Made by a program: the position numbers and the translations under genes. This document shows, one piece after another, positions 15,074 through 25,273 of a DNA stretch of 33,893 bases. Numbering within the stretch: position 1 is the first letter of the stretch; each line of letters starts with the position of its first letter. This DNA comes from Rhizobium sp. (GTDB lineage: Bacteria > Pseudomonadota > Gammaproteobacteria > Burkholderiales > Thiobacillaceae), in the NCBI GenBank assembly GCA_019459285.1, contig JAIBEL010000023.1, positions 1-33,893 on the forward strand. The letters are read 5' to 3'. The notes beneath the pieces are model-generated. The model ran no database searches. It was not told the DNA's origin and saw only the letters and a list, made by a program, of their open reading frames with translations.

Positions 15074-15801
15074 AGGCGAGGGTGCTGTTGCTGCTGCTCC
15101 TCGGCTTTTGCGTGCCGGCGTGGGCGGCGGACGCCAGCGTGCCCTTGCTGAGCGTGACGCCGGGCGCGGGGGGGCAGGTTCTCGGCGTGCCGGGAACGAG
15201 CCTCCCCTGGCTGCTGCTGTTCCCGTTCCTGCCCGCCCTGCTGCTGGCGTTCACCGCGTTCACCCGGATTGCCGTGGTGCTGTTCCTGCTGCGCCAGGGC
15301 CTGGGCAGCTCGACCGCGCCCCCGAATCTGGTGTTGATGGGACTGGCGCTGCTGCTGACGGTGTTCGTGATGTCGCCGGCGTTGAAGACCATCAATACCG
15401 AGGCCTACCAGCCGTATCTCGCCGGTACGCTCAGCTTCAACGCCGCCGCCGAAAAAGCCGCGTCGCCGCTGAAAGTCTTCATGCTGCGACAGACCCGCGC
15501 CGAGGATCTCAGTCTGTTCACCGAGAACGACAAAAGCATCGATCCGAAGCGGGTGGACAGCGTGCCGCTGGCGGCGCTGGCGCCGGCCTTCCTCACCAGC
15601 GAACTCAAGACCGCCTTCCAGATCGGTTTCATGGTCGTGTTGCCGTTCCTGGTGATCGACCTGGTGGTCGCCGCCGTGCTGACGGCGCTCGGCATGATCA
15701 TGCTGCCGCCGCAGCTGGTGTCGCTGCCCTTGAAGCTGCTGTTGTTCGTCACGGTGGACGGCTGGCACCTGCTGGTCGGCTCGCTGCTCGGGAGCTTCTG
15801 A
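15070..15801 (+). CDS. fliP: Flagellar export gate protein FliP
   Basis: The 243-residue inner-membrane protein has a cleavable signal peptide (to about residue 20, PAWAAD), as usual for FliP. The conserved body includes FLPALLLAFTAFTRIAVVLFLLRQGLG, NLVLMGLALLLTVFVMSP, PAFLTSELKTAFQIGF and FLVIDLVVAAVLTALGM. The C-terminal span is KLLLFVTVDGWHLLVGSL. Five FliP subunits form the core of the export gate with FliQ and FliR. Length and motifs are normal. The TGA overlaps the fliQ ATG by one base. Confidence 0.97.
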   Translation: MKARVLLLLLLGFCVPAWAADASVPLLSVTPGAGGQVLGVPGTSLPWLLLFPFLPALLLAFTAFTRIAVVLFLLRQGLGSSTAPPNLVLMGLALLLTVFVMSPALKTINTEAYQPYLAGTLSFNAAAEKAASPLKVFMLRQTRAEDLSLFTENDKSIDPKRVDSVPLAALAPAFLTSELKTAFQIGFMVVLPFLVIDLVVAAVLTALGMIMLPPQLVSLPLKLLLFVTVDGWHLLVGSLLGSF

Positions 15802-16055
15802 TGGAGGGCCTTGCGCGCGACGCGCTCTGGCTGGTGATGCTGATCGCCGCGCCGGTGTTGCTGGCGGGACTGCTGACAGCATTCGCCATCAGCCTGTTCC
15901 AGGCCGCCACGCAGATCCTCGAACCCACGCTGTCCTTCGTTCCCAAGCTCATCGTCGTGCTGCTCGTGCTGGCGCTGCTGGGCAGCTGGATGGGAGGACA
16001 GCTGGTCGAGTTTGCGCGCAGCATGCTGACCGATTTCCCAGGGCTGGTGGAATGA
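15801..16055 (+). CDS. fliQ: Flagellar export gate protein FliQ
   Basis: The 84-residue protein has two membrane helices joined by the conserved turn SLFQAATQILEPTLSFVPKL, a FliQ hallmark. FliQ packs around the FliPR core of the export gate. Its length is close to the usual 89. The ATG at 15801 overlaps the fliP stop, and fliR starts 7 bases after its stop. Confidence 0.95.
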   Translation: MEGLARDALWLVMLIAAPVLLAGLLTAFAISLFQAATQILEPTLSFVPKLIVVLLVLALLGSWMGGQLVEFARSMLTDFPGLVE

Positions 16056-16062
16056 GCGGATC

Positions 16063-16806
16063 ATGCCCCTGACCGAAGCGGGCCTGTCGGCCTGGCTGTT
16101 CGCCTTCGCACGCCTGGCCGGGTGGACCGTGTTCGATCCGCTGGTCGGCCGCCTGCCGCTGCTGCTGCGCCTGTTCCTGGCCGCCGTGCTGGCTGCCGTG
16201 CTGGCGCCGGGCCTCGCGCTCGGTACGACCGCACCATTCACGGTGCAAGGCGTGCTGGCATTGGCCATGGAGGTCGCATGGGGCGCGGCGCTGGCGTTGT
16301 GCGTGTGGCTGGTGTTTGCTGCGGTGAGTGCGGCGCTGGTATGGACCGGCCATACCGCGACCGGCGGTCTGCTGGCCCTGACCGCCGAGCAGGCGGCACC
16401 TGCGGATGCCACCTGGCGTGCGCTGGCTGGCTGGCTGGCGGCGATGGCGTTCCTGGGGGCGAGCGGCCATCTGCTGGTCGTGCACGCCCTGCGCGACAGT
16501 TTTGCGGCCATGCCGATCGCCGTCCTGCCGGCCGCAACGGACTTGCGCCAGTTGGCCGAAGCCGGCAGCTGGCTGTTCGCCACCGGCGTGCAGCTTGCCT
16601 TGCCTTTGCTGGCCCTGGCGCTGCTGGTGCAGCTGGCGTTCGGTATCGTGGCCCGCACTACGCCGGGACTGGATATGGTGTCGGTCGGGCTCGGTGTGGC
16701 GGCATTGGGTCTGGTGGCCATCTGGATTGCCGCGGTGCCGCTGCTGGCGCACGGCGTCGGGCTGGGCGTCGAGCAACTCACGGGCTGGCTGGGCCGGCTC
16801 AGGTGA
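16063..16806 (+). CDS. fliR: Flagellar export gate protein FliR
   Basis: The 247-residue polytopic inner-membrane protein begins with a helix like those of FliR (LSAWLFAFARLAGWTVFDPLVGRLPLLLRLFLA). It carries VQLALPLLALALLVQLAFGIVARTTPGLDMVSVGLGV near 185-215, matching the conserved FliR segment normally ending with Pro and Asn or Asp before a final span. It completes the PQR export gate. No flhA or flhB follows; the cluster ends here and zwf begins 84 bases later. Confidence 0.92.
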   Translation: MPLTEAGLSAWLFAFARLAGWTVFDPLVGRLPLLLRLFLAAVLAAVLAPGLALGTTAPFTVQGVLALAMEVAWGAALALCVWLVFAAVSAALVWTGHTATGGLLALTAEQAAPADATWRALAGWLAAMAFLGASGHLLVVHALRDSFAAMPIAVLPAATDLRQLAEAGSWLFATGVQLALPLLALALLVQLAFGIVARTTPGLDMVSVGLGVAALGLVAIWIAAVPLLAHGVGLGVEQLTGWLGRLR

Positions 16807-16890
16807 GGGGGACCCCGCGGACAGGGTGTCCCGACGCGCGCTGCCTGCCTGCCATAACGTCAACCTGAAACAAGCCTGGAGTCTGATGCC

Positions 16891-18285
16891 GTGACCGAGA
16901 ACCCGATCTCCGATGCCCTGGTCCTGTTTGGTGCCACGGGCGACCTTGCCCGGCGCAAGATCTTCCCCGCACTGCACGACATGTTGCGGCATGGCCGCAC
17001 GCTGCCGCCGATCCTGTGCGTGGCGCATTCCCCGGGGTGGGACATCGAGCGCCTGCGCGCCCACGCCCACGATGGCATCGTCAGTTTTGGCGGCGGGCTG
17101 GATGAAGCGGTGTTCCGCAATCTCGCCAGCCTGCTGACCTATATCAACGGCGACTACGAAGATCCGGAAACGTACGTGGCGTTGCGCCGCGCCCTGGAGC
17201 ACCGGAAACATCCGCTCCATTACTTCGCCATCCCGCCGGCCATGTTCCCCGTCGTGGTACGCGGGCTGGCTGCGGCCGGCTGCACCGAAGGCGCGCGGGT
17301 CGTGGTGGAGAAACCCTTCGGACGCGATCTGGAATCGGCCCGCTCGCTCAACGCGACGCTGTACGAAGCGCTGCCGGAATCCGGGATCTTCCGCATCGAC
17401 CACTACCTGGGCAAGGAGGCGGTGCAGAACATCCTGTATTTCCGTTTCGCCAACTCTTTCCTCGAACCGATCTGGAACCGCAACCATATCCGGCAGATCC
17501 AGATCACCATGTCAGAGAACTTCGGCGTGGCCGGACGCGGACGCTTTTACGATTCGGTCGGGGCCATCCGCGACGTCCTGCAGAACCACCTGCTGCAGAT
17601 CCTCGCCCTGCTGGCCATGGAACCGCCGCTGGGAACCAGCGCGGAAGCGGTGCGCGATGAGCAGGCCAAACTGCTCAAGGCCATCCGCCCGCTGGAACCC
17701 GGCGACATGGTTCGCGGACAATACGAGGGCTACCGGAAGGAGGAGGGCGTCGCGCGTGGATCGGACACCGAAACCTACGCAGCCGTGCGGTTCTACGTGG
17801 ACACCTGGCGCTGGGCCGGGGTCCCCTTCATCGTGCGGACCGGAAAGCACCTGCCGCTCACCACCACCGAGATCCGCGCCGAGTTCCAGCTTCCGCCGCA
17901 GCGCGTGTTCGCGCTGTCCGAGGCGGGGCCGCTGGCCCCGAATTACCTGCGCATGCGTTTGTCCCCCACCGTGTCCATCGCGCTGGGTGCGCGCACGAAG
18001 AATGCGGGCGACCGCATGGTCGGGCGGCCCGTCGAGCTCTACGTCTGCAACAACCACCCGGATGAAATGAGCGCCTACGAGCGCCTGCTCGGCGACGCCA
18101 TGGACGGCGAGGCCATGCTGTTCGCCCGCCAGGACGCGGTGGAGGCGGCCTGGCGCGTGGTGGAACCCGTCCTGTCGCATCGCGACCCGGCTTGTCTCTA
18201 CGAGCCCGGCACATGGGGACCGGCCGAGGCCGATCTGCTGCTTGCCGGCGGACGCTGGCATAACCCGCGTCCCCCCCAGAGCTAG
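16891..18285 (+). CDS. zwf: Glucose-6-phosphate 1-dehydrogenase
   Basis: The 464-residue cytoplasmic enzyme oxidises glucose-6-phosphate to 6-phosphogluconolactone with NADP or NAD, feeding the oxidative pentose phosphate or Entner-Doudoroff route. The Rossmann motif LFGATGDLARRKIFPAL is at 11-27. The KPFGRDLESA segment is intact. The active-site signature RIDHYLGKE starts at residue 168, with its substrate-binding Lys at 175. The start is a GTG with GGAG 9 bases upstream; the nearby ATG at 16885 is out of frame and closes after two codons. It is slightly shorter than E. coli Zwf (491). No pgl or edd is adjacent in this window. Confidence 0.95.
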   Translation: MTENPISDALVLFGATGDLARRKIFPALHDMLRHGRTLPPILCVAHSPGWDIERLRAHAHDGIVSFGGGLDEAVFRNLASLLTYINGDYEDPETYVALRRALEHRKHPLHYFAIPPAMFPVVVRGLAAAGCTEGARVVVEKPFGRDLESARSLNATLYEALPESGIFRIDHYLGKEAVQNILYFRFANSFLEPIWNRNHIRQIQITMSENFGVAGRGRFYDSVGAIRDVLQNHLLQILALLAMEPPLGTSAEAVRDEQAKLLKAIRPLEPGDMVRGQYEGYRKEEGVARGSDTETYAAVRFYVDTWRWAGVPFIVRTGKHLPLTTTEIRAEFQLPPQRVFALSEAGPLAPNYLRMRLSPTVSIALGARTKNAGDRMVGRPVELYVCNNHPDEMSAYERLLGDAMDGEAMLFARQDAVEAAWRVVEPVLSHRDPACLYEPGTWGPAEADLLLAGGRWHNPRPPQS

Positions 18286-18377
18286 GGTGCAGGTCCCGTG
18301 ATCGCAGCAGGCATGCCCTGATTTAGAAAAAGCCGGGCGCGACCAGATAGATTAGAATGCGTGATTTATCGTTACAT

Positions 18378-18393
18378 CGCCGGGAATCCGGCG
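18378..18393 (+). other. Small perfect hairpin in the dapA leader
   Basis: CGCCGG-GAAT-CCGGCG forms a 6-bp GC stem with a 4-base loop, ending 31 bases before the dapA ATG. It is too small to be a lysine riboswitch, and no T-run follows. A promoter-like TAGAAT lies just upstream, without a matching -35. Confidence 0.3.
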
Positions 18394-18424
18394 TGTGTCT
18401 GAACTATATAGCGGCGGAAACAAG

Positions 18425-19315
18425 ATGGCAGAAATGAATAGGGTCAGAGGCAGCCTGGTTGCGATAGTCACGCCCATGTCGGACGACGGCTCGCTCGATC
18501 TCGACACGCTGCGGCGCCTGATCGACTGGCATATTGCCGAGGGGTCGGACGGCATCGTCATCGTCGGCACCACCGGCGAATCGCCCACGGTCAGCTACGA
18601 CGAGCATTGCCTGTTGATCCGCACGACGGTCGAGCAGGTGGCCGGACGCGTGCCGGTGATCGCCGGCACCGGCGCGAATTCGACTGCCGAGGCGATCGAA
18701 CTGACCGCGTGCGCCAAGGCGGCAGGCGCGCAGGCCGGCCTGTCCGTGGTGCCCTATTACAACAAGCCGACGCAGGAAGGTCTCTACCAGCATTTCCGCA
18801 AGATCGCCGAAGCGGTCGACCTGCCGCTGATTCTCTACAATGTGCCAGGACGCACGGTGACCGATCTCTCCAACGATACGACGCTGCGTCTGGCAGACGT
18901 GCCCGGCATCGTCGGCATCAAGGACGCGACCGGCAACATGGAGCGTGCGGCCGATCTGCTGCGTCGCGCGCCCGAAGGGTTCGTGCTGTATACCGGCGAC
19001 GATGCTTCGGCACTGCCCTTCATGCTGCTGGGCGGCCACGGCGTGATTTCGGTGACCGCCAACGTCGCGCCGAAGCTGATGCACGAACTGTGCGCGGCGG
19101 CATTCGCCGGGAACCTGGCGCGCGCGCGCGAACTCAATAATGCGCTGCTACCCCTCCACAGCAAGCTGTTTGTCGAGGCTAACCCGATTCCCGTCAAGTG
19201 GGCGTGCGCGGAGCTGGGGCTGATTTCGCCTGCCCTGCGCCTGCCCCTGACCCCGTTGTCTGCAGGACTGCATGACACGGTGCGTGACGCGCTGCGTCAC
19301 GCCAGATTGATCTAG
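18425..19315 (+). CDS. dapA: 4-hydroxy-tetrahydrodipicolinate synthase
   Basis: The 296-residue TIM-barrel enzyme condenses pyruvate with aspartate semialdehyde, the first committed step of lysine and meso-diaminopimelate synthesis. Conserved sites are [14 protein letters not shown] (pyruvate binding), [22 protein letters not shown] with the catalytic Tyr, and the Schiff-base Lys166 in GIKDATGN. The ATG at 18425 has GGAAA upstream; a second ATG at 18434 gives 293 residues, closer to E. coli, and is nearly as likely. bamC follows, the same order as dapA-nlpB in E. coli. Confidence 0.96.
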   Translation: MAEMNRVRGSLVAIVTPMSDDGSLDLDTLRRLIDWHIAEGSDGIVIVGTTGESPTVSYDEHCLLIRTTVEQVAGRVPVIAGTGANSTAEAIELTACAKAAGAQAGLSVVPYYNKPTQEGLYQHFRKIAEAVDLPLILYNVPGRTVTDLSNDTTLRLADVPGIVGIKDATGNMERAADLLRRAPEGFVLYTGDDASALPFMLLGGHGVISVTANVAPKLMHELCAAAFAGNLARARELNNALLPLHSKLFVEANPIPVKWACAELGLISPALRLPLTPLSAGLHDTVRDALRHARLI

Positions 19316-19336
19316 CACGGTGCGATGCGCCGTGCT
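19314..19336 (+). terminator. Weak hairpin after dapA, possible attenuator
   Basis: AGCACGG (19314-19320) pairs with CCGTGCT (19330-19336) around a 9-base loop, immediately after the dapA stop. Only a short T tract follows (GCTTTGATT), so termination is probably partial and bamC may still be read from the dapA promoter. Confidence 0.35.
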
Positions 19337-19371
19337 GCTTTGATTCAAGCCTTCGTTTAGGACACCTTTAT

Positions 19372-20472
19372 ATGCGTTTATTGCCCCTGTTTGTGATGGT
19401 TGCCGTGGCCCTGTCGGGGTGTGGCATCGTGGAATCCAAGAAGATCGATTACAAGTCGGCCGGCAAGCTGCCGACGCTGGAAGTGCCGCCCGATCTGGTG
19501 GCGCCGACGGCGGATAACCGTTATGCGATTCCCGACAGCCAGGGCAGTGGCACGGCCACGTTGTCGGCCTACAGCCAGGAGCGCAAGGCGACACCGAGCA
19601 GCGCGCAGACCCTGCTGCCCACCGAAGAGAAAGCCCACATCGAACGCGCCGGCAGCCAGCGCTGGCTGGTGGTGCAGGCCACCCCGCAGCAAGTGTGGCC
19701 AGTGATCAAGGATTTCTGGCAGGAAAACGGTTTCATCATCAACATGGAATCGCCCGAAACCGGCATCATCGAAACCGACTGGGCGGAAAACCGGGCCAAG
19801 ATCCCGCAGGACGTGATCCGCCGTACGATCGGCAAGGTATTCGACGGCCTGTATTCCACCGCCGAGCGCGACAAGTTCCGCACGCGGATCGAAACCGGCA
19901 AGAGCGGCACCGAAATCTATATCAGCCATCGCGGCATGAAGGAAGTCTACGCCACCGAGGCCAAGGACAAGACCGTGTGGGAGCCGCGCCAGCCCGACCC
20001 CGAACTCGAGGCCGAGATGCTGCGTCGCCTGATGCTGCGCTTCGGTGTGGAGAAGAGCCGCGTCGATGCGCAGTTGGCCAAACAGCAGACGCCGGAGATG
20101 GCGCGCATCGTCCAGGAAGCCGGCGCCCCGGTCCTGGAAATGGATGAAGGCTTCGACCGCGCCTGGCGTCGTGTCGGCCTCGCGCTCGACCGCGTCGGCT
20201 TCGCCGTGGAGGACCGCGACCGCTCCAAGGGCATCTACTACGTGCGTTACATCGACCCCGGTATCGACAACGCCAGCAAGCGCGACGAAGGCATGTTCGC
20301 CAAGCTCGCCTTCTGGCGTAGCAAGAAGGCGCAGACCTCGCCGCAACTGCAAATCGTGGTCAGCGAAGCGGGCGAGAAGAGCCGGGTTGGCGTCACCGGT
20401 ACCGATGGCAAGGCAGCCGACGCCGACACGCAGAATCGCATCATCAAGCTGTTGCACAACGAGTTGAAGTGA
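19372..20472 (+). CDS. bamC: Outer membrane protein assembly factor BamC, lipoprotein
   Basis: The 366-residue protein has a lipoprotein signal with lipobox LSGC, acylated at Cys17, so it is anchored in the outer membrane as part of the BAM complex that inserts beta-barrel proteins. The unstructured N-terminal stretch LPTLEVPPDLVAPTADNRYAIP matches the BamC segment that binds BamD. Two helix-grip domains follow (WLVVQATPQQVWPVIKDFW and GFDRAWRRVGLALDRVGFAVEDRD). Length is slightly above E. coli BamC (344). A position after dapA is the classic context. The stop is followed after 16 bases by the next gene. Confidence 0.93.
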   Translation: MRLLPLFVMVAVALSGCGIVESKKIDYKSAGKLPTLEVPPDLVAPTADNRYAIPDSQGSGTATLSAYSQERKATPSSAQTLLPTEEKAHIERAGSQRWLVVQATPQQVWPVIKDFWQENGFIINMESPETGIIETDWAENRAKIPQDVIRRTIGKVFDGLYSTAERDKFRTRIETGKSGTEIYISHRGMKEVYATEAKDKTVWEPRQPDPELEAEMLRRLMLRFGVEKSRVDAQLAKQQTPEMARIVQEAGAPVLEMDEGFDRAWRRVGLALDRVGFAVEDRDRSKGIYYVRYIDPGIDNASKRDEGMFAKLAFWRSKKAQTSPQLQIVVSEAGEKSRVGVTGTDGKAADADTQNRIIKLLHNELK

Positions 20473-20488
20473 CGCAGGGATGGGCGTG

Positions 20489-21247
20489 ATGCGGTTCGCC
20501 AGCCTCGGTAGCGGCAGCGAAGGCAATGGCCTGGTGGTCGAGGCCGGCTCCACCCGGGTATTGATGGACTGCGGTTTCGGGCTGGCCGACAGCATTGCGC
20601 GGCTGGCACGGCTCAAGCTGGAGGTCGCTGATCTGGCGGGCATCGTCGTGACCCACGAGCACAGCGACCATATCGGTGGAGTAGGCCGGCTGGCGCGCAA
20701 GCACAAATTGCCGGTGTGGCTGACCGCCGGCACGCTGGCCATGGCGCAGGACCTCGACGGCGTGACGGTGCGGGTGATCGACAGCCATGCGGCGTTCGCG
20801 GTGGACGATCTGGAAATCCAGCCGTTTCCCGTGCCGCACGATGCGCGCGAACCGGTGCAGTATGTGTTCGGCGACGGCAGCCGCCGTCTGGGCGTGCTGA
20901 CCGATACCGGCTGCAGCACACCGCACATCGAGGCCATGCTGGCCGGCGTCGACGCGTTGGTGCTGGAATGCAATCACGATGCCGCGATGCTGGAAAACGG
21001 GCCGTATCCCGTGAGCCTCAAGCGCCGTGTGGGTGGGCGTTTCGGCCATCTGGAAAACGGCCAGTCGGCGGCCTTGCTGGACAAACTGAAGCACGGCGGG
21101 TTGCAATGTGTGATGGCCGCACACGTCTCGCGCAAGAACAACACGGCCGCCCTGGCGCAACGTGCACTGGCCCAGGTGCTGGATTGCGCGGATGGCGACG
21201 TGCGTGTGGCCTGCCAGACGGCAGGTTTCGACTGGGTCCGGATGTAA
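20489..21247 (+). CDS. Cytoplasmic MBL-fold metallohydrolase, YycJ/VicX-like
   Basis: The 252-residue protein begins MRFASLGSGSEGNGLVVEAG and carries the metallo-beta-lactamase metal motif THEHSDHIGG. Other ligands follow (His in PVPHDARE, Asp in LTDTGCST, and a terminal His in AAHVSRKNN), as in YycJ/WalJ-type proteins. These are predicted exonucleases or phosphodiesterases; the substrate is not known here. The ATG at 20489 is preferred over 20480 because AGGG lies at a good distance upstream and the protein then starts exactly at the first conserved strand. There is no signal peptide. It is close behind bamC and probably cotranscribed. Confidence 0.85.
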   Translation: MRFASLGSGSEGNGLVVEAGSTRVLMDCGFGLADSIARLARLKLEVADLAGIVVTHEHSDHIGGVGRLARKHKLPVWLTAGTLAMAQDLDGVTVRVIDSHAAFAVDDLEIQPFPVPHDAREPVQYVFGDGSRRLGVLTDTGCSTPHIEAMLAGVDALVLECNHDAAMLENGPYPVSLKRRVGGRFGHLENGQSAALLDKLKHGGLQCVMAAHVSRKNNTAALAQRALAQVLDCADGDVRVACQTAGFDWVRM

Positions 21248-21290
21248 CCGGCCAGAATTTAACCGAACCAGAGTATTCACTGGACAGATT

Positions 21291-22669
<1,379 letters not shown>

Positions 22670-22673
<4 letters not shown>

Positions 22674-23014
22674 GCTGGGACATCCTGCTATTGGGGTTGT
22701 TGGGCGTGGCCGGCTGGTATTGGTATGCCGGCATGCATGTGCGCGAACAGGCCATTGCGGTGGGACGCCGTGCCTGCGGCGAGGCCGGGGTGCAGTTCCT
22801 GGACGAGAGTGTGGCCCTGAGCCGGACCCGCTTCACACGCAACGGCAGCGGCCAGCTGCAATTCCAGCGCGATTATCGCTTCGAGTTTTCCGATACGGGG
22901 AATAACCGCCGTCCCGGCATCGTCCGCATGCTCGGCAATCGCGTCGAATGGATCGGACTCGATGGGGAATGGCAGCAGGGCCGCGTGGCCAGCGTCAGCC
23001 GGCTGGTTGAATGA
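22670..23014 (+). CDS. DUF3301 family protein with N-terminal membrane anchor
   Basis: The 114-residue protein starts at a GTG overlapping the helicase stop by GTGA. Residues 5-19 (ILLLGLLGVAGWYWY) form a single membrane anchor. A small basic domain follows with the DUF3301 pattern: ACGEAGVQFLDESVALSR, then RDYRFEFSDTGNNRRPGIVRM, ending in a short strand-rich tail. The function of the family is unknown. Overlap with rhlE indicates cotranscription, but a functional link is not established. Confidence 0.82.
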
Positions 23015-23037
23015 GCGGGGCGGCCACGCCGCCCCGC
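23015..23037. terminator. GC-rich hairpin between convergent genes
   Basis: A perfect 10-bp stem (23015-23024 with 23028-23037) with a 3-base loop starts right after the DUF3301 gene stop and lies 26 bases past the stop of the converging minus-strand gene. No immediate T-run is present on either strand, so it may act as a pause or with Rho. Confidence 0.5.
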
Positions 23038-23062
23038 TGCGCTGCGCGGTCGTGCAGTCGTT

Positions 23063-24001
23063 TTATTCCTGCTCGATTTCGAGGATTGCCAGGCTGATCT
23101 GCTGGCCCAGGTTGGTGTCCCACTCCGCCCAGTCCTGGTAGGCCTTGAGCTTCTCGGCGATGACCGGTTTCATCTCGTAATCGCTCTTGCCTTCGTCGTA
23201 CATGCGACGCACTTCTGCCATCAGTATGGCGAAATAGGCTTTCTGGTCTTCGACAAATTTTCGATCGCCGGTCTTGCCATGGCCCGGAACGTAGAGGGCC
23301 ATGTTGAGGGCAAGCGCCCGGTCGGTCGCTTTCATCACGCCCTTGAAGGTGCCGTCGCGAATATTCATCACCTGGTGGTTCAGCACGTTGTCTGCGGTGA
23401 ACAGGACGCGGTCTTCAACCATCTCGATCATCAGGTCGGTCTTGCTGTGCGCGTCGGTCGAGGAATGGATGCGGAAGGTCTTGCCGCCGATTCTGAATTC
23501 CTGGCCGTCGGCTGCCTCGACGGTGGGAATCACCGCGCGGGTGCCGTCGGTGTAGCCGCCGGTCATGTCAGACATCAACTTGAGCCAGAATGCATCGGCG
23601 CCATTCTTGGCCTGCTTGATCATGTCGGGGTGGGCGATGAGCGTGGCCTTTGGCCAGGCTTCCAGGATGGCCTGGTTGCCGAGCCAGTGGTCGCCGTGGA
23701 CGTGGGTGTCGAAGATATGCGTGACCGGTTTGTCGGTCGTCTTGCGGATCTGCTCCACCACCATGCGGCCGACTTGCACGCTGGAGCCTGGATCGATCAC
23801 CACGACGCCTTCCTTCGTGACGATCCAGGCCGGGTTGTTCATGAAGCTCTGGTTGGCTGCGGAGGGCACGCCTTGCGGGCCGTGGATGACGTAGGTGTCG
23901 GCGCTGACCTGTTGCGCCGGGTAGGCTCGAACGATGTCATTGGGGCCTGCCAGCGCAGGGGTGCAGAAGACCAGGGTGGCAATCAGGGGGATGAAGCGCA
24001 T
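23063..24001 (-). CDS. Exported MBL-fold metallohydrolase
   Basis: The 312-residue protein has a signal peptide (MRFIPLIATLVFCTPALAGP) and a complete metallo-beta-lactamase metal set: THVHGDHWLGN, a His in SSTDAHSKTD, Asp in LFTADNVLNHQ, and a terminal His in YVPGHGKTGD. It should be a periplasmic Zn- or Fe-dependent hydrolase. Similar exported proteins occur in sulfur-oxidation and quinoprotein gene sets, but no substrate can be read from the sequence. The ATG at 24001 is chosen because GGAG lies 6 bases upstream and the signal peptide then starts cleanly; ATGs at 24013 and 24040 are less likely. It lies 72 bases downstream of the reductase gene and could be read with it. Confidence 0.85.
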   Translation of the reverse strand: MRFIPLIATLVFCTPALAGPNDIVRAYPAQQVSADTYVIHGPQGVPSAANQSFMNNPAWIVTKEGVVVIDPGSSVQVGRMVVEQIRKTTDKPVTHIFDTHVHGDHWLGNQAILEAWPKATLIAHPDMIKQAKNGADAFWLKLMSDMTGGYTDGTRAVIPTVEAADGQEFRIGGKTFRIHSSTDAHSKTDLMIEMVEDRVLFTADNVLNHQVMNIRDGTFKGVMKATDRALALNMALYVPGHGKTGDRKFVEDQKAYFAILMAEVRRMYDEGKSDYEMKPVIAEKLKAYQDWAEWDTNLGQQISLAILEIEQE

Positions 24002-24073
24002 GAGGTTCTCCATTTGGATTATTGGACAGCAACCATACACAGATTACGGGTTTTGTTTAATGGTCGAATCAGC

Positions 24074-24778
24074 CTACCACCACTTTTCGAAAATGATGCG
24101 GTTCATCGGCACGCCCAGGTCATGCAGCAGGGTGCTCATGTCCTCGACCATGCCCTTGGGGCCGCATAAGTAATATAACGTGTCGTCGGGCACTTCGAGC
24201 GCATGCAGCTTGACCGGGTCGATGCGGCCGGTGAGGCCGCTCCAGTTCGGGTCGGGCTGCGTCACGGTGATGCTCACATACAGATTGTCATGCTTGCGGG
24301 CCGTCGCCTCGAGTTCGTCGCGGAACAGGATTTCGCGGCTGTCCGACACGCTGTAGACCAGATGCGCACAGGTCGACAGGGCTGCGTCGCGCACATGGCG
24401 GAAGATGGACAGCAGCGGCGTGACGCCGACCCCGCCGCCTATCAGCACCACGTTGTCGCTCATCTCGGGCAGGTAGACGAACGGTCCCTGGCCCTGGCTC
24501 ACGCGCACGCTGTCGCCGACCCGGGCACGCTCGTGCACCCAGCGCGCCACGGGATGGCGCGCGCTGGCCTTGATCGCCAATTCGATCGCACCCTGATGGA
24601 TGGGCGAGGTGGTGATGGAATAGCCAGAGGTGTGTGTTGCACCGTCGATGTCGATGCTGAGATCCACCCATTGCCCCGGCAGAAACCGGAAGCCGGCATC
24701 GGGAATGGCAAGCCGGAGGCTGTGGATGCTGGGCGTGGCGGGGGTGATCGCCGCAATCCGGGCGTCAAAAATATGCAA
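24074..24778 (-). CDS. FAD/NAD(P)-binding oxidoreductase of the ferredoxin reductase family
   Basis: The 234-residue protein has a flavin-binding barrel (FLPGQWVDLSI, then the flavin motif SGYSITTSP) and a nucleotide-binding domain (LIGGGVGVTPLLSIFRH, then LYYLCGPKGMVEDM), ending in the C-terminal aromatic pair typical of this superfamily. The usual Arg of RxYS is Ser, a variation known from OXNAD1-like members. No ferredoxin domain is fused, so it is a stand-alone electron transfer flavoprotein. Its ATG lies three bases after the msrB stop, so the pair forms an operon. It could supply reducing power, but the partner is unknown. Confidence 0.85.
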   Translation of the reverse strand: MHIFDARIAAITPATPSIHSLRLAIPDAGFRFLPGQWVDLSIDIDGATHTSGYSITTSPIHQGAIELAIKASARHPVARWVHERARVGDSVRVSQGQGPFVYLPEMSDNVVLIGGGVGVTPLLSIFRHVRDAALSTCAHLVYSVSDSREILFRDELEATARKHDNLYVSITVTQPDPNWSGLTGRIDPVKLHALEVPDDTLYYLCGPKGMVEDMSTLLHDLGVPMNRIIFEKWW

Positions 24779-24781
24779 GGC

Positions 24782-25183
24782 TCAATCCTGTTTCTTCTGA
24801 AACGTCAGCGACGCCGAGTTGATGCAGTAGCGCGTACCCGTGGGAGCGGGGCCGTCGGGGAAAACGTGCCCCAGGTGCGAACCGCAGTGGCGGCATAGTG
24901 CCTCGACACGTACCATGCCGTAGCTGGTGTCGGTTTTTTCGGCGACCGCGTCGGCGTTCAGGGGCTGATAAAAGCTAGGCCAGCCGGTGCCCGAGTCGAA
25001 CTTGGTCGTCGATGAAAACAGCGGTTCGCCGCAGGCCGCGCAGCGGTATTCGCCATTCTCGTGATGGTCCCAGTATTGGCCGGTAAATGCCCGTTCGGTC
25101 CCGTGTTCGCGCAGGATGCGGTACTGCTCGGGGCTCAGTTCGGCGCGCCATTCGGCGTCGGTTTTGGTTTTATCAAAGCTCAT
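24782..25183 (-). CDS. msrB: Peptide-methionine (R)-S-oxide reductase
   Basis: The 133-residue cytoplasmic enzyme repairs R-methionine sulfoxide in proteins. It shows the two zinc CxxC pairs (CAAC and CRHC), the segment [38 protein letters not shown] with the catalytic Cys in RYCINSASL, and normal length. GGAG lies before the ATG. It leads a short minus-strand operon with the flavin reductase. Its divergent neighbour is the rubrerythrin gene, so this intergenic region separates two oxidative-stress functions. Confidence 0.95.
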   Translation of the reverse strand: MSFDKTKTDAEWRAELSPEQYRILREHGTERAFTGQYWDHHENGEYRCAACGEPLFSSTTKFDSGTGWPSFYQPLNADAVAEKTDTSYGMVRVEALCRHCGSHLGHVFPDGPAPTGTRYCINSASLTFQKKQD

Positions 25184-25273
25184 GGTCTTCTCCGTCAGAT
25201 AAAGAGTGTACCCGCAAGGGGCAGGCCGTGGCTGTAAGCCGCTAAAGCGGCAACACCCACGCTCTACCCGAGG

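Noticed and set aside
18286..18424. Possible lysine riboswitch upstream of dapA
   Set aside because: The leader is too short for an L box and shows only one 6-bp hairpin.
25238..25251. GCCGCT-AA-AGCGGC inverted repeat between msrB and the rubrerythrin gene
   Set aside because: It is a short GC palindrome with no T-run and lies upstream of both predicted starts; no regulator match, so it is left uncalled.
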